Source: Candidatus Aenigmatarchaeota archaeon
GTDB lineage: Archaea; Aenigmatarchaeota; Aenigmatarchaeia; CG10238-14
Assembly (NCBI GenBank): GCA_026397455.1
Contig: JAPLUX010000020.1
Coordinates: 1-6,331, forward strand
Length of the DNA: 6,331 bases
Direction of reading: 5' to 3'
The notes under the pieces: generated by a model
Seen by the model: the letters and a program-made list of their open reading frames with translations, nothing else
What the model was told of the DNA's origin: nothing
Database searches by the model: none
Shown: positions 5,914 to 6,331 of the stretch, one piece after another
Position numbering within the stretch: position 1 is the first letter of the stretch
Layout: every line of letters begins with the position of its first letter
Made by a program: the position numbers and the translations under genes

Positions 5914-6331
5914 CCATCATTTTTAAATAAAATGATTCAAATTTTTTCACACCATCCACATAGTTTTTATCGAAAACTATACTGTGAGAAGTGAAGGATT
6001 TATTTTTACTCGATATCGCTACAGAACCGGGTAAGTTTGTTATTGAAAAAGCAACACAATCATGAATTCTTTTGGAGTCTGTATTCAATTTAATCTCTTT
6101 TATGTCTGGTTGGATTCGCCCTGAAAATATAAAATAAATCATGTAAGCGATTGATTTCACAATCTCAATTAAATACATTGGTATCAACGTTAAAAATTTA
6201 TTTAGTTTAATCTTGTGGGACTTTCCAGAACTTAATTTTAAAACAATTCCTGCAGATACAAGACTTACTATTAAATCGGTTGTTAAGATTTGAGTATCAT
6301 ACCCAGATATCAGAAGCCAAAATGCTAAACC
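5894..6331 (-). CDS. mbhA: MbhA, MrpE-like membrane subunit (partial, N-terminal start off window)
   Basis: This is an MrpE/MnhE/PhaE-family membrane protein. The frame is open to the right edge, giving 145 residues; the family is usually about 160-170, so little is missing. The visible part opens with a helix (GLAFWLLISG), then a second helix (DLIVSLVSAGIVL), a basic stretch, a third helix near LTLIPMYLIEIVKS, and a soluble C-terminal domain with SITNLPGSVAI, the counterpart of the MrpE motif SITLTPGTV. It would be the first gene of the Mrp-like module and probably near the promoter, which is outside the window. A TTG at 6187 could be read as a start but would delete the first two conserved helices, so I reject it. 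Confidence 0.9.
   Translation of the reverse strand, partial: GLAFWLLISGYDTQILTTDLIVSLVSAGIVLKLSSGKSHKIKLNKFLTLIPMYLIEIVKSIAYMIYFIFSGRIQPDIKEIKLNTDSKRIHDCVAFSITNLPGSVAISSKNKSFTSHSIVFDKNYVDGVKKFESFYLKMMGVKSDK

Noticed and set aside
5894..6187. A 97-residue version of mbhA starting at TTG 6187.
   Set aside because: The frame stays open to the window edge and the upstream residues form the two N-terminal helices expected in MrpE, so the gene is simply cut by the window.
1..6331. Search for CRISPR repeats, tRNA or rRNA genes, insertion sequences, terminators or internal promoters.
   Set aside because: No spaced repeats, cloverleaf-like stretches, transposase frames or hairpin plus T-run sites were seen. 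Gaps between genes are at most 6 nt, leaving no room for independent elements.

Overview
The window is one dense run of thirteen genes, all on the minus strand and read from the right edge to the left. Together they encode almost a whole energy-conserving, membrane-bound [NiFe] hydrogenase of the Mbh type (group 4, the respiratory hydrogenase best known from Pyrococcus furiosus). Both end genes are cut by the window: mbhA lacks its start at the right edge and mbhM lacks its C-terminal half at the left edge. The expected last gene, mbhN (the NuoI-like 2x[4Fe-4S] ferredoxin subunit), would lie just beyond the left edge.

Reading from right to left, the first eight genes are the Mrp antiporter-like half: mbhA (MrpE), mbhB (MrpF), mbhC (MrpG), mbhD (DUF4040), mbhE (a short MrpA/B-like piece), mbhF (MrpB), mbhG (MrpC) and mbhH (MrpD). 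Next comes the small connector mbhI. The hydrogenase half follows: mbhJ (small subunit, one [4Fe-4S]), mbhK (NuoC-like), mbhL (large [NiFe] subunit) and mbhM (NuoH-like membrane anchor). This is the P. furiosus mbhA-to-M order with no insertion or loss. All four [NiFe] cysteine ligands of MbhL and all four cluster cysteines of MbhJ are present. This supports a working H2-evolving enzyme rather than a Complex I or sulfane-reductase relative. The inferred overall role is to pass electrons from reduced ferredoxin to protons and to couple this to H+ or Na+ movement through the Mrp-like module.

The largest gap between genes is 6 nt, and most junctions are ATGA, GTGA or TTGA overlaps or short overlaps with a Shine-Dalgarno (SD) sequence inside the upstream gene. 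The whole window is therefore one transcription unit with translational coupling. I see no internal promoter, terminator, tRNA, repeat array or mobile element. The promoter must lie upstream, beyond the right edge.

The DNA is AT-rich (roughly one third GC by eye). SD sequences are strong (AGGAGG, GAGGTG, GGTGAT), and GTG and TTG starts are used as well as ATG. With the Mbh operon, this suggests an anaerobic, fermentative, probably thermophilic organism. I lean to a low-GC bacterium of the Thermotogota kind, but an archaeon cannot be excluded from this window. The most unusual thing seen is in MbhH, where several charged residues usually conserved along the ion channel appear to be replaced.
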